DNA of 64,000 nucleotides from Nocardioides kongjuensis (GCF_013409625.1 NZ_JACCBF010000001.1:868001-932000), one strand, 5' to 3'. Shown: positions 33,058 through 41,948, counted from the stretch's first letter. Notes: generated by a model not told the origin, from the letters alone. Made by a program: numbers and translations.

Positions 33058-34197
33058 GTGGTCACCGTCCGGCGTTCCCTCCTCGACGAGCCGCGGCCTG
33101 CCGACGCCCCGCCCGTCGGTCGTCTCGACCGACTGCTGGTGGGCGTGTTCGCGGCTGCGGTGCTGGTCGAGGGCATCGCCCGGCCCGACGTGGCGTGGCG
33201 ACCGCTGGTGACCGTGCTCGCCCTGGCGCTCGTGCCCGCCCTGCTCTGGCGGCGCAGCCGCCCGCTCGTGGCCGCCCTGCTCGGGTGGGGTGTCGCCGGG
33301 GTGCTCTCGGTCCTCGAGCTGACCCCCCACCACGGCGACCTCGACCTGTACTCCATGTCGGCCGTCCTGGTCCTGCTCCACTCCCTGGTGCGGTGGGGCT
33401 CGGGACGGGAGGCGGTGCTGGGGACGGCGTACGTGACCGTCGTCGTCGCGCTGGGGATGTACGCGACCTCCGCGGGCCGGGCCGACGTCTTCGGCGGGAC
33501 CGTGCTCCTGCTGCTGGTCGTCGCACTCGCCGCGGTGTTCCGCTACCGCGCGGACCTCTGGCACCGGCAACAGCGCGAGATCCGCAACGAGGAGCGGGTC
33601 GCCCTGGCGCGCGAGCTGCACGACATCGTGGCCCACCACGTCTCGGCCATCGCGGTGCAGGCCCAGGCCGGCGGTGTCGTTGCCGGCGCCCAGCCGGAGA
33701 AGGCCGCCGAGGTCCTGGCCGCGATCGAGTCCGAGGCGTCGCGAACCCTGGCCGAGATGAGGTCGATGGTGCGGGTGCTGCGAGAGCCGCAGGCCGTCGC
33801 CTACTCGCCGCAGCGGGGTGTCGCGGACCTGCCTGCCCTGGCGCGCGCCGACGCGACGCCGGCCGTCGAGGTCACGCTGGACGGTTCGTTGACCCTGCTG
33901 GCGCCCGCCGTGGACGCGACGCTCTACCGGCTCGCGCAGGAGTCGCTGACCAACGCCGTACGGCACGCCCGGGGCGCGACGCGGGTCGGGATCGACGTAC
34001 GCCGCGACGGTGCTGCCGTCAGGCTGCGGGTCACTGATGACGGTCGGATCGAGCCGGGTCCGGCCGCGGCGTCGGGCTTCGGTCTGCAGGGCATGGCCGA
34101 GCGCGCCCAGCTCCTCGGCGGCTCGCTCACCGCGGGCCCACGGCCCGAGGGTGGTTGGGTGGTCGAGGCCGTGCTGCCGGCGGCGGGCCCGGCATGA
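33058..34197 (+). CDS. Two-component sensor histidine kinase (NarL-type partner)
   Basis: 379 residues. About five hydrophobic segments occupy residues 22-165. The HisKA_3 dimerisation box ARELHDIVAHHVSAIAVQAQ (about 182-201) contains the phosphorylated His, and the ATPase domain shows LTNAVRHARGATRVG and VTDDG. Short HATPase kinases like this pair with LuxR/NarL response regulators; the next gene overlaps by 4 bases and is exactly that. The stimulus is unknown; the membrane domain has no obvious extracellular sensor. Confidence 0.92.
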   Translation: MVTVRRSLLDEPRPADAPPVGRLDRLLVGVFAAAVLVEGIARPDVAWRPLVTVLALALVPALLWRRSRPLVAALLGWGVAGVLSVLELTPHHGDLDLYSMSAVLVLLHSLVRWGSGREAVLGTAYVTVVVALGMYATSAGRADVFGGTVLLLLVVALAAVFRYRADLWHRQQREIRNEERVALARELHDIVAHHVSAIAVQAQAGGVVAGAQPEKAAEVLAAIESEASRTLAEMRSMVRVLREPQAVAYSPQRGVADLPALARADATPAVEVTLDGSLTLLAPAVDATLYRLAQESLTNAVRHARGATRVGIDVRRDGAAVRLRVTDDGRIEPGPAAASGFGLQGMAERAQLLGGSLTAGPRPEGGWVVEAVLPAAGPA

Positions 34198-34850
34198 CCG
34201 TCCGCGTCGTCGTGGCCGACGACCAGGACCTGGTCCGCACCGGCCTGGTGATGATCCTCGGTGCCCAACCCGGCATCGAGGTCGTGGGGGAGGCGGCGGA
34301 CGGGCTCGCCGCGCTCGACCTGGCGACCCGGCTGCGCCCCGACGTCCTGCTCGTCGACATCCGGATGCCCGGCCTCGACGGCGTCGAGGTGACCCGGCGC
34401 CTGGCCGGGCCCGACGTGACGGACCCGATGGCGGTCGTCGTCATCACCACCTTCGACCTCGACGAGTACGTCCTCGGCTCCCTGCGCGCCGGCGCCCGCG
34501 GCTTCCTCCTCAAGGACGCCGGACCCGAGCTGCTGGTCCAGGCCATCCACGCCGCGGCCAGCGGCGACGCGCTGATCGCCCCCAACATCACCCGCCGGCT
34601 GCTCGCGACCTTCGCCGACCAGGCCCCGGCGACCCCGGTCCAGCCCGTCGACCCGCTCACCGAGCGCGAGGAGGAGGTGCTCTCGCTGGTCGCGCGGGGC
34701 CGGACCAACGCCGAGATCGCCACCGAGCTCTTCGTCGGCCTGAGCACGGTCAAGACCCACGTCGCGTCGTTGATGACCAAGCTCGGTGCCCGCAACCGCG
34801 TCGAGGTCGCGATGTGGGCCTACGACACCCGGCGCGTCCGGGCCGACTGA
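34194..34850 (+). CDS. LuxR/NarL-family response regulator
   Basis: 218 residues. The receiver has VVADDQDLVRTGL at the start, the phospho-accepting Asp in LLVDIRMPGLDG (about 54) and the Lys in GFLLKDA. The DNA-binding LuxR domain is LTEREEEVLSLVARGRTNAE through STVKTHVASLM. ATG overlaps the kinase stop (ATGA), so the two form a two-component system. Targets are not evident from the window. Confidence 0.94.
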   Translation: MTVRVVVADDQDLVRTGLVMILGAQPGIEVVGEAADGLAALDLATRLRPDVLLVDIRMPGLDGVEVTRRLAGPDVTDPMAVVVITTFDLDEYVLGSLRAGARGFLLKDAGPELLVQAIHAAASGDALIAPNITRRLLATFADQAPATPVQPVDPLTEREEEVLSLVARGRTNAEIATELFVGLSTVKTHVASLMTKLGARNRVEVAMWAYDTRRVRAD

Positions 34851-34940
34851 CTCCGGTCCGCGAATGGGCTCACCGGGCCGGCGATCCGCTGTACGTTGTG
34901 CGGTGCCGCTCCGCGGTCCAGCGTCCTGACAGGAGACCCC

Positions 34941-35258
34941 ATGCCCCACGACCGGCCCTTCACCCGGCAGTCCACCGTGCTCGAGCTGTCCTCGACGCTG
35001 CCCGGGCGCGCGTTCAAGGCGCTGATCGTGCGCCAGCTCCCTCCCGTCGCCACCGAGAAGGAGCGTCAGGAGCTGGAGGACATGACCGTCGGCCTCCCCT
35101 TGGAGACCTTGGTCGAGCTGTCCGAGGGCAAGCTCACCTGGGGGATCGCCGATTCCGTCGTCGACCTGGCGAACGGCAAGCCGCACCGCCTGATCCCTCG
35201 TGGTGTGGGCGCGGGTGCGGGCGTGCTGAAGAAGGTCACGCGCGCGGTCCGCCGCTGA
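34941..35258 (+). CDS. Small conserved protein of unknown function
   Basis: 105 residues, soluble, basic C-terminus. The start at 34941 has AGGAGA 6 bases upstream, better than the in-frame ATG at 34896. The first part (PFTRQSTVLELSSTLPGRAF) resembles short helical segments found at the C-terminus of some glycoside hydrolases and stand-alone in actinobacteria, but that likeness is weak. No function is proposed. Confidence 0.6.
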   Translation: MPHDRPFTRQSTVLELSSTLPGRAFKALIVRQLPPVATEKERQELEDMTVGLPLETLVELSEGKLTWGIADSVVDLANGKPHRLIPRGVGAGAGVLKKVTRAVRR

Positions 35259-35317
35259 GCCGTCATCGTCAGGTCGAGCCAGCAGACGGCGGGTCGCTGC
35301 CGCCGAGTCGTCCTCGG

Positions 35318-36103
35318 TCAGACGGTCGGGACGGTCCCGCCGTCGATCACGTACTCGGCCCCCACGATCGACGAGGCCCGGTCGGACACCAGGAAGCCGA
35401 CCAGGTCGGCAATCTCCTCCGTCCGTGCGAAGCGACCGAGGGGGACTCCACCCAGGGCGGCGTGGACGCCCTGCTCGGCCTCCTCCCGGGTGCCTCCACT
35501 CGCCTCGGCGAGCTTGCCCAGGAAGTCCTCGTAGCCCTCGGTCTCGATGCCGCCGGGACTGATGGTGTTCACCCGGATGCCGTGAGGTGCGAGCTCGTTG
35601 GCGAGTCCCTTGCTGTAGGTGCGCAGCGCACCCTTCGCTGCCGCGTAGGGCAGGGTCGCCTCGTGCAGGGGCATCTGGCGCTGGATCGAGCCGAAGTGCA
35701 GGACCACGCCCGACCCGGCCTCGACCATGGCCGGGAGCAGCGCGCGATCGAGCCGGACCGCGCCGAGAAGGTTGAGGTTGATCTCGGTCAGCCACTGCTC
35801 GTCGGTGGCGGCGGCGAACCCGCCGGGTGGTGTCGTCGAGCCGCCCACGACGTGCACGAGGATGTCCAGCGCGCCGCCTTCTGCGATCCGGCGGGCGAGG
35901 GTGTCGGTGCCCTCGGGCGTCGAGGTGTCGGCCTCGACGAAGCGGTCGGGGCGCTCGTACCCGGCGGGCATCGTGCGGGCCGACACCCAGACGTCGGCTC
36001 CCAGCTCGCGGAGCCTCGCCACGACTGCTTGGCCCGACCCCCTGGTTCCGCCCGTGACCAGCGTCCGGCGGCCGTCCAGTCGGTCTCGTTCTGTGGTGGA
36101 CAT
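35318..36103 (-). CDS. SDR-family oxidoreductase
   Basis: 261 residues. The NAD(P) loop is TGGTRGSG near residue 17 (the usual third Gly pattern), HVVGG replaces NNAG, the catalytic Ser is in LHFGSIQRQ and the Tyr/Lys pair in [17 protein letters not shown] follows as usual. A classical short-chain dehydrogenase with unknown substrate. It starts 30 bases after the NTF2-like gene on the same strand, so the two form an operon, divergent from a MerR regulator. Confidence 0.88.
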   Translation of the reverse strand: MSTTERDRLDGRRTLVTGGTRGSGQAVVARLRELGADVWVSARTMPAGYERPDRFVEADTSTPEGTDTLARRIAEGGALDILVHVVGGSTTPPGGFAAATDEQWLTEINLNLLGAVRLDRALLPAMVEAGSGVVLHFGSIQRQMPLHEATLPYAAAKGALRTYSKGLANELAPHGIRVNTISPGGIETEGYEDFLGKLAEASGGTREEAEQGVHAALGGVPLGRFARTEEIADLVGFLVSDRASSIVGAEYVIDGGTVPTV

Positions 36104-36133
36104 GGGTTCCTCCTTGAATGGTCGAGCGGCCGG

Positions 36134-36493
36134 TCAGCCGAGCACGATGTCCAGCTGGGCGATCCGGTCGCCGTCGAGCGCGAACCGGTAGTCCAGGTCC
36201 GCCTTCCCTCCGGGGAAGTCGCCCTCCAGGTGGTGGCTCACCACCCAGGTGTCGCCGTCGCGAACGACTCCGGTGATCTCGTCGGTGTAGGTGAACTCGG
36301 TTCCCGCCTCGCTGATGAACCGGCGCAGCGCCGCCTCGCCGCTGAAGGACTCCCCGACGTCGGAGATGACGGCCTGCGGGCCCAGGAGGTCCAGCGCGGC
36401 GTCGGCGTCGCGGGCCGCGTGGGCGTCGTTGAAGGCACGGATCGTGGTGGGCAGCTGCTGGGTGTCGGTCGGGGTGTTGGTGTTGTCGTCCAT
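36134..36493 (-). CDS. NTF2-like/SnoaL-type protein
   Basis: 119 residues with the NTF2-like pattern: IRAFNDAHAARDADAALDLL at the N-terminal helices and strands such as FTYTDEITGVVRDGDTWVVS. Members bind or isomerise small polyketide-like or steroid-like molecules or act as stress proteins. ATG at 36493, 79 bases from the divergent MerR start, with a strong palindrome between them. Confidence 0.75.
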   Translation of the reverse strand: MDDNTNTPTDTQQLPTTIRAFNDAHAARDADAALDLLGPQAVISDVGESFSGEAALRRFISEAGTEFTYTDEITGVVRDGDTWVVSHHLEGDFPGGKADLDYRFALDGDRIAQLDIVLG

Positions 36494-36541
36494 GTGGACG
36501 AGCGTGGGCGCTCGCGCGCCGCGAGGGTCAAGGGCTGGAGT

Positions 36542-36558
36542 CTCTCCCCGGGGGAGAG
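36542..36558. promoter_or_regulatory. MerR-type palindromic operator
   Basis: CTCTCCCC (36542-36549) and GGGGAGAG (36551-36558) form a perfect 8-base inverted repeat around one base, 14 bases before the MerR ATG and in the gap shared with the NTF2-like/SDR operon. C-rich/G-rich palindromes of this form are typical for MerR-family drug or multidrug sensors. Confidence 0.65.
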
Positions 36559-36572
36559 TGCACACTGCTGCC

Positions 36573-37379
36573 ATGTTGGCGATCGGTGAGTTCTCCCGGA
36601 TGACGCACCTCAGCATCCGCACGTTGCGGCGCTACCACGAGGCGGGGTTGCTCGAGCCGGAGACCATCGACGTCTCCAGCGGCTACCGGTACTACTCGCC
36701 CGACCAGATCCCGGTCGCCCAGGTCATCCATCGGCTGCGGGAGCTCGACGTCCCCTTGTCCGACGTCCAGCGCATCCTTCGCTCTCCGGACCCGGAGCAG
36801 CGAGCTGCGCTGGTCGCCCAGCACCTCGAACGGTTGGAGTCCGAGCTCGCTCGCACCCGCGCGGCGGTCGGCGCCCTGCGTCGCTTGCTGTCCCCGGAGC
36901 CGGCGCCGCTGCAGGTGGAGGTCCGCGCGGAACCCGCAGTCACAGTGGCGGCGGTCGAGGACGTGGTGGGGGAGGGCGACGTCGAGGCCTGGTACGCCGG
37001 CGCGATGGCCGAGCTCGACGCAGCGCTCGGTCCCGGGGCCGAGCACGGACCGCCCGGCGGCCTCTACGACAACGCTCTCTTCGAGAGCGGTCGTGGGCGC
37101 TTGCTGCTCTACCGGCCGGCTCCGGAACCACCCACCCGCGGCCGGGTCCGCCCGGTCACCCTGCCCGCCGTCGAGCTCGCCGTCACCACCCACCAGGGCG
37201 AGCACGACGGCATCGACGTGACCTACGGCGAGCTTGGCTCCTGGGTGGCCGGCAACGCGTTGACGGTGGCGGGACCGGTACGCGAGCGCTACCTGGTCGG
37301 CCCGCGGGACACCGACGACAGCGCTGCGTGGCGCACCGAGATCGGGTGGCCCGTGTTCCGCGTGGCGCCCAGCCCCTAG
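36573..37379 (+). CDS. MerR-family regulator with GyrI-like effector domain
   Basis: 268 residues. The N-terminal MerR winged helix is clear (MLAIGEFSRMTHLSIRTLRR, SGYRYYSPDQI), followed by a dimerisation coiled coil (about 75-115) and a C-terminal domain of about 150 residues of GyrI/BmrR type that binds hydrophobic ligands. It is divergent from the NTF2-like and SDR genes and probably activates them by acting at the palindrome between. The IS element begins about 160 bases downstream. Confidence 0.88.
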   Translation: MLAIGEFSRMTHLSIRTLRRYHEAGLLEPETIDVSSGYRYYSPDQIPVAQVIHRLRELDVPLSDVQRILRSPDPEQRAALVAQHLERLESELARTRAAVGALRRLLSPEPAPLQVEVRAEPAVTVAAVEDVVGEGDVEAWYAGAMAELDAALGPGAEHGPPGGLYDNALFESGRGRLLLYRPAPEPPTRGRVRPVTLPAVELAVTTHQGEHDGIDVTYGELGSWVAGNALTVAGPVRERYLVGPRDTDDSAAWRTEIGWPVFRVAPSP

Positions 37380-37540
37380 GTTCCGTCGTCCGCCGTCTCC
37401 GCCGGTTGCCACGAGCGTCCGTCGCCCGCCCGCCGGCGCCGACGGACGCCAGGTCTACGGGCACCTATGTCCGACGTCGGCCCGGGAGCGATCAAGGGTG
37501 ACGTCCCGCGTCGTGGTGGAGTTTCCTCGACACCGTGCGG

Positions 37541-38840
37541 GTCAGTGGTTCTCATGATGCCGTCATGAGTTCGGGCTTGGCCACCTCCTGCTCGGTCTTG
37601 TTGGTGCCGGTGATGAGTTCCATGGAGTGTTCGGACAGATAGCGACGTTCGGCGGTGACCTGCCATTCGTCGTGGGCTTCGACCAGGACGGCCCCGGCCA
37701 GCCTGAGCAGGGCCTCGGGGTTGGGGAAGACGCCGACGACGTCGGTGCGGCGTTTGACCTCCTTGTTGAGCCGCTCCAAGGGGTTGGTCGACCAGATCTT
37801 TTTCCAGTGCGACACCGGGAACCCGGTGAACGCGAGGAGGTCGTCGTGGGCATCACGCAACATCTGCTCGACCTTGGGCAGCTGTTTGCCGAGCATCGCC
37901 GCGATGACCTCGAACTGCTCACCAACGTGCTCGGCGTCGGGTTGGGCGAAGATCGTGCGGATTGCGGCGGCGACCATCTCAGCGTTGCCCTTCGGTACGA
38001 CCGCGAGGACGTTGCGCATGAAGTGGACCCGGCACCGCTGCCAGCTCGCGCCGACAAAGACAGCGGCGATCGCTGTCTTCAGGCCGGTGTGGGCGTCGCT
38101 GATGACCAGCTGGACACCACCCAGGCCGCGGGCCTTCAGACCGCGCAGGAACGCGGTCCAGAACGCCCCGTCCTCGCTGTCCCCGACGTCGAACCCGAGG
38201 ACCTCACGGCGCCCGTCGGCGGTGACTCCGGTGGCGATCACGACGGCCTGGGACACCACGCGACGGTTCACGCGGGCCTTGCAGTAGGTGGCGTCGAGGA
38301 ACACGTACGGGTAGGTGATCTCGCCCAGCGACCGGTCGCGGAACGCGCCGACTTCCTCGTCGAGGTCCGCGCAGATGCGGGAGACCTCGGACTTGCTGAT
38401 CCCGGTGTCCGCGCCGAGTGCTTTGACCAGGTCGTCGACCTTCCTGGTCGAGACACCGTGGAGGTAGGCCTCCATCACCACCGCGAACAAGGCCTGGTCG
38501 ACCCGTCGTCGGCGTTCGAGCAGTGAGGGGAAGAAGGATCCCGACCGCAGCTTCGGGATCCGCAGTTCCAGGTCGCCGGCGGTCGTGGACAGGGTCCGCG
38601 GCCGGGAGCCGTTGCGCTGTGTCGTGCGTTGGTCGGTGCGTTCCCAGGGGCCGGCGCCGATCACAGCGGTGAGCTCGGCGTCGATCAACGCCTGGTAGAT
38701 CGTCTGTGCCGCGGTGCGGACGCGGTCCTCGACCCCGCCGGCCTGCATGGCTTCAAGTACCTCGAGTAGTGCAGCATTGTCCAAGGCCATCGTGCTTCGT
38801 GTCCTATCCGTGAGTGTCTGTCGCAAGTACTCACTGACCG
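37541..38840 (-). mobile_element. IS256-family insertion sequence
   Basis: One transposase gene with flanking imperfect terminal repeats: GGGTCAGTGGTTCT at the left (from 37541) and, in reverse complement, CGGTCAGTGAGTACT at the right (ending 38840); CGTGC is also shared just outside. The exact ends are uncertain, and no clear 8-9 base target duplication was found. The transposase is intact, so the element could be active. Confidence 0.7.
37552..38790 (-). CDS. IS256-family (mutator type) transposase
   Basis: 412 residues, the usual length for IS256 transposases. The DDE triad is visible: Asp166 in VFLDATYCK, Asp232 in VISDAHTG and Glu339 in STNPLERLNKEVKRRT, with the family CxxxHFxRN motif (CRVHFMRN) between. 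The ATG at 38790 (MALDN) is preferred over an upstream in-frame start within the terminal repeat. No frameshift or stop interrupts the gene. Confidence 0.95.
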   Translation of the reverse strand: MALDNAALLEVLEAMQAGGVEDRVRTAAQTIYQALIDAELTAVIGAGPWERTDQRTTQRNGSRPRTLSTTAGDLELRIPKLRSGSFFPSLLERRRRVDQALFAVVMEAYLHGVSTRKVDDLVKALGADTGISKSEVSRICADLDEEVGAFRDRSLGEITYPYVFLDATYCKARVNRRVVSQAVVIATGVTADGRREVLGFDVGDSEDGAFWTAFLRGLKARGLGGVQLVISDAHTGLKTAIAAVFVGASWQRCRVHFMRNVLAVVPKGNAEMVAAAIRTIFAQPDAEHVGEQFEVIAAMLGKQLPKVEQMLRDAHDDLLAFTGFPVSHWKKIWSTNPLERLNKEVKRRTDVVGVFPNPEALLRLAGAVLVEAHDEWQVTAERRYLSEHSMELITGTNKTEQEVAKPELMTAS

Positions 38841-39322
38841 TCGCACGATGGCCGCCTACGTCACCGGCAACACGACGAACCTCAACGCCGAGGAACTACA
38901 CCACTCGGCGGGACGTCACCGCGATCAAGCGGGCGGAAGGCAAGGCTTCCGCGAGTTGTACCGGATCTGTGACCGACGAGCGGCTGACAACAGCAAACGC
39001 CGCCGAGTGACCAAGGGGTCGCTCGGCGGCGTTTGTGCAGGTCAGCGGCTGTTCGTTGCGGTCATTCGGCGTAGCTGGACGACCGCAGCCGGAGGCCCGG
39101 TCAGATGTCGTAATACTGACTGACTCACCCATGTCGACCTGCGTGAACGTCGAAGATGGCCGGCTGTTTGTACCGCAGTTGTGACAACCTACCCCGATTC
39201 GCGGCGGCGGGCACGGCTCGAAATCCAGGAGAAGGCCCGCGCCTCTCTACTCGCCTGGCGGACAAGGCGCCTCGGTTCCGCCATTCGTTGCGCAGCGGCG
39301 TAGGGGCGGCTGGCTTGGGCCT
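38841..39322. other. Non-coding stretch beside the IS element
   Basis: No recognisable gene in either strand over about 480 bases. It holds a very strong hairpin (38994-39035), a short low-GC run ATGTCGTAATACTG (39105-39118), and the beginning of the next block. Open frames here give no known domain; it may be a gene remnant left after the insertion. Confidence 0.5.
38994..39035. terminator. 19-bp hairpin, probable terminator
   Basis: Left arm 38994-39012 and right arm 39017-39035 pair over 19 bases with a single G-T type mismatch; loop AAGG. The stem contains CGCCGCCGAG/CTCGGCGGCG and ends in TTTG, without a long T-run. It would act in either direction and lies between the IS and the minus-strand hydrolase operon. 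Confidence 0.65.
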
Positions 39323-40183
39323 TCAGTTGGCGAGGAACTCGGCTGCGGCGGGCGCGAACTGCTCGTGGAACTGGAAGATGCCACCGTGTCCGGAGTTCGG
39401 GTAGATGATCAGTTCGCTGCCCTTGATGCGGCGGTGGAGATCCTCGGACAGGACGGTGGGGACCATGCGGTCGTGGTCGCCGTTCGCGATGAGTGTGGGC
39501 TGGGTGAACGTCGACAGGTCGGAGGGCGCGGAGCGGCCGAACTTCTGGATCGCCTTGAGCTGGGTGCGCAGTGCCTTGAGGGTGATGTCCTTGTCGCGGT
39601 CGATGTCGCGTTCCTGGAGCCGCTTGACGAAGGCCTTCCCGGCTGCCTTGCCCGTGGCGTCGCGGTTGAAGAAGAGGTACTCCTTGGGGTCGGAGCGGGT
39701 CAGGGTCGCGCGGAGGATGTCGTAGTAGGTCACGCCGACGACCTTGTCCATGTCCTTGCCGCCGCGCGGCCCGGTGCCGGTCAGGACAAGCCGGCGGACC
39801 AGGTCGGGGTGCTTGACGATCAGGTCCTGGGCGATCATGCCGCCCATCGAGAACGAGAAGACGTCGATCTGCTCGAACCCTAGAGCGGTGATGAACTCGT
39901 AGGCGTGGTCGGCTGCCTCCTCGAGGGTGGCTGGCACCTGGCCGGTCGAGGCTCCGACGCCACGCTGGTCGAAAGTGATGACGTGCCGGTTTTCGGCGAT
40001 GGGATCGACGATGCGGGGGTCCCAGTTGTCGAGGGTCGCGGCGAGGTGGACGAAGAAGACGACCGGGATGCCGCCCTTGGGGCCCAGCTCCCGGTAGGCG
40101 TACGTCACCCCTCCCGCGCTGACGGTGCGGGCCGGGGCCTGGGCGTAGGAGGTGATGACGGGGTCGTTGCCGGTGGCGCTCAT
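39323..40183 (-). CDS. Alpha/beta hydrolase
   Basis: 286 residues. Oxyanion strand VVFFVHLAATLDNW, FDQRGVGAST, and nucleophile elbow SFSMGGMI in which the first Gly of GxSxG is Ser. Acid ANGDHDRMVP and His in PNSGHGGIFQ complete the triad. It is clearly paralogous to the hydrolase at 44116-44955 (shared YRELG, WDPR, ITFDQRGVG/IAFDNRGVG, DLVRRLVLTGTGPRGG). ATG at 40183, alternative ATG at 40201. Last gene of the tetR-MDR-hydrolase minus operon. Confidence 0.88.
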   Translation of the reverse strand: MSATGNDPVITSYAQAPARTVSAGGVTYAYRELGPKGGIPVVFFVHLAATLDNWDPRIVDPIAENRHVITFDQRGVGASTGQVPATLEEAADHAYEFITALGFEQIDVFSFSMGGMIAQDLIVKHPDLVRRLVLTGTGPRGGKDMDKVVGVTYYDILRATLTRSDPKEYLFFNRDATGKAAGKAFVKRLQERDIDRDKDITLKALRTQLKAIQKFGRSAPSDLSTFTQPTLIANGDHDRMVPTVLSEDLHRRIKGSELIIYPNSGHGGIFQFHEQFAPAAAEFLAN

Positions 40184-40277
40184 GAAGGGCTCTCGATTCA
40201 TTGGTGGAGGACGGGCGCGCCGTGCGTGACGCCCAGGTGTCGCCGGCGGCTGCTGGTCCGGCCGGCGGAGAGCAGGG

Positions 40278-41270
40278 TCATCGCGTGACGACGATCTTGC
40301 CGGCGGCCTTGCCCTGCTCGACGTAGGCCATCGCGTCGAGGGTGCGGTCGAAGGGGAAGGCACGGTCGAGCACGGGACGCAGCGTGCCTGCGTCGTACAG
40401 GTTGGCGAGGGTGGCGAGCTGTGCGCCGCTGGCCCGCATGAAGAAGAAGGAGTAGCGCACACCCAGCTTCCTCGCGCGGCGGCGGACCTTGCGGCTGAGC
40501 AGGGCCATGACCGGCTTCAGCAGGGGCTGTCCGAGCTGGGTTGCGAAGGCGGGGTCGGGCGGGCCGACGACGCTGATGGCCAGGCCGCCGGGCTTGAGGA
40601 CCGTCAGGGACTTCTCGAGGCTGGCGGCTCCGAGCGAGTCGAGGACGACGTCGTACCCGGACACGACCTGGGTGAAGTCCTGTCGGGTGTAGTCGATGAC
40701 CTCGACGGCGCCCAGTGCGCGGACCTTGTCGACGTCCTTGGTGTGGGCCGTCGTCGCGACGTGGGCACCGAGGTGCTTGGCGACCTGGATCACCGTCGAG
40801 CCGAGTCCGCCGGCGCCGGCGTGAACGAGCACCTTCTGCCCCGGACGGACGTCGGCGACGTCGACGAGTGCCTGCCAGGCGGCGAGCGCGACCAGCGGGA
40901 CGGCCGCGGCTTCCTCGAACGACAGGGAGCTCGGCTTGAGCGCCACGTCGTCGGCGTCGATGGCGAGCTGCTCGGCGAAGGCGCCGATGCGCAGGTCCCG
41001 CGGCCGCGCGTAGACCTCGTCCCCGACCTCGAGGCCGCGGACGTCGGCGCCGACCTTCGTGATCACCCCGGACAGGTCGTGGCCCAGGACGAACGGACGC
41101 TTGTACTTCAGGAGCTGCTTGAACTCGCCGTTGCGGACCATCTTGTCGAGGGGGTTGATGCTGGCGGCCCGGATGTCGACGAGCACGTCGCGCGGCCCGA
41201 CGCTCGGTGCCGGGACGTCGGCAGCCTTGAGCCCGTCAGGGCCGTAGTGGGTGACGACGAAGGCCTTCAT
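40278..41270 (-). CDS. NADP-dependent MDR oxidoreductase (quinone oxidoreductase-like)
   Basis: 330 residues, zinc-free medium-chain dehydrogenase. MKAFVVTHYGPDGLKAADVP at the N-terminus, GHDLSGVITKVGADV, and the nucleotide loop VHAGAGGLGSTVIQVAKHLG. Such enzymes reduce quinones or enones with NADPH. The ATG at 41270 overlaps the TetR stop by 4 bases. With the downstream hydrolase it forms an operon, facing the Old Yellow Enzyme operon. Confidence 0.9.
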   Translation of the reverse strand: MKAFVVTHYGPDGLKAADVPAPSVGPRDVLVDIRAASINPLDKMVRNGEFKQLLKYKRPFVLGHDLSGVITKVGADVRGLEVGDEVYARPRDLRIGAFAEQLAIDADDVALKPSSLSFEEAAAVPLVALAAWQALVDVADVRPGQKVLVHAGAGGLGSTVIQVAKHLGAHVATTAHTKDVDKVRALGAVEVIDYTRQDFTQVVSGYDVVLDSLGAASLEKSLTVLKPGGLAISVVGPPDPAFATQLGQPLLKPVMALLSRKVRRRARKLGVRYSFFFMRASGAQLATLANLYDAGTLRPVLDRAFPFDRTLDAMAYVEQGKAAGKIVVTR

Positions 41271-41881
41271 TCGGGTTCCTGACGGTTCGGGTGGACGGGA
41301 GGATGGGGAGCGGTGGCCAGGGCCACCGCATTGGCGTACGCCGCCGCGAGCATGCGGTCGGACAGGTCGGGGTCGGTGACCGCGCGGGCCGCCTGGAGGG
41401 ATCCGACGAGCAGCGAGAAGAGCCCGATCGCGCGCCGCTCGGTCTGGTCCGGGTCTCCGTTGTCGAGGTGACGTGCGATGGCCTGGATCATCGCGGTCGC
41501 GCCCGCGGTGTAGGCCTCACGGACCGCCACGTCGCACCGCCCGATCTCGTCCAGGAGGGCCGCTGAGGGGCAGCCGCCGGCGAGGTCGTCGCGATGGGCG
41601 GGGGAGAGGTAGTACTGCAGGTACTGCTCGACCGAGGCGAGTCCGGCCGGCAGGGAGTTCACGACGGCGACCTGGGCCTCGAGCTGCTGCGCCACGACCG
41701 CGGCGACCAGGTCGTCCTTCGAGGAGAAGTGGCCGTAGAAGGCGCCGTTGGTCAGGCCGGCGTCAGCGACCAGGGTCGCGATGCCGGAGCCGTCGATGCC
41801 GTCGCTCTTGAACCGGCGCCCGGCCGTCTCGATCATGCGACGCCGGGTCGCCTCCTTGTGCTCCGGGCTGTAGCGCGCCAT
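41267..41881 (-). CDS. TetR-family regulator of the 39-45 kb divergon
   Basis: 204 residues. HTH at about residues 12-55: RRRMIETAGRRFKSDGIDGS and LTNGAFYGHFSSKDDLVAAV. The ATG at 41881 is preferred over 41890 because AGGAG lies 9 bases before it rather than directly against it. It starts the minus-strand operon with the MDR and hydrolase genes and is divergent from the OYE operon; the gap contains a tandem 14-base repeat that is its likely binding site. Confidence 0.88.
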   Translation of the reverse strand: MARYSPEHKEATRRRMIETAGRRFKSDGIDGSGIATLVADAGLTNGAFYGHFSSKDDLVAAVVAQQLEAQVAVVNSLPAGLASVEQYLQYYLSPAHRDDLAGGCPSAALLDEIGRCDVAVREAYTAGATAMIQAIARHLDNGDPDQTERRAIGLFSLLVGSLQAARAVTDPDLSDRMLAAAYANAVALATAPHPPVHPNRQEPE

Positions 41882-41920
41882 GGGGTCCATCTCCTCTCGG
41901 GGGCTTGCGGGAATCGTAGC

Positions 41921-41948
41921 ATTACGATCATACTATTACGACCGTACT
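41921..41948. promoter_or_regulatory. Tandem 14-bp operator repeat in the TetR/OYE gap
   Basis: ATTACGATCATACT (41921-41934) is directly followed by ATTACGACCGTACT (41935-41948): 12 of 14 positions match. The region is much richer in A/T than its surroundings and lies between divergent starts at 41881 and 41973, so it probably combines operator and promoters for both operons. Confidence 0.65.

Noticed and set aside
38848..39123. 91-codon open frame beside the IS element
   Set aside because: No ribosome site or domain, and it spans the large hairpin, which is incompatible with an ordinary coding role.
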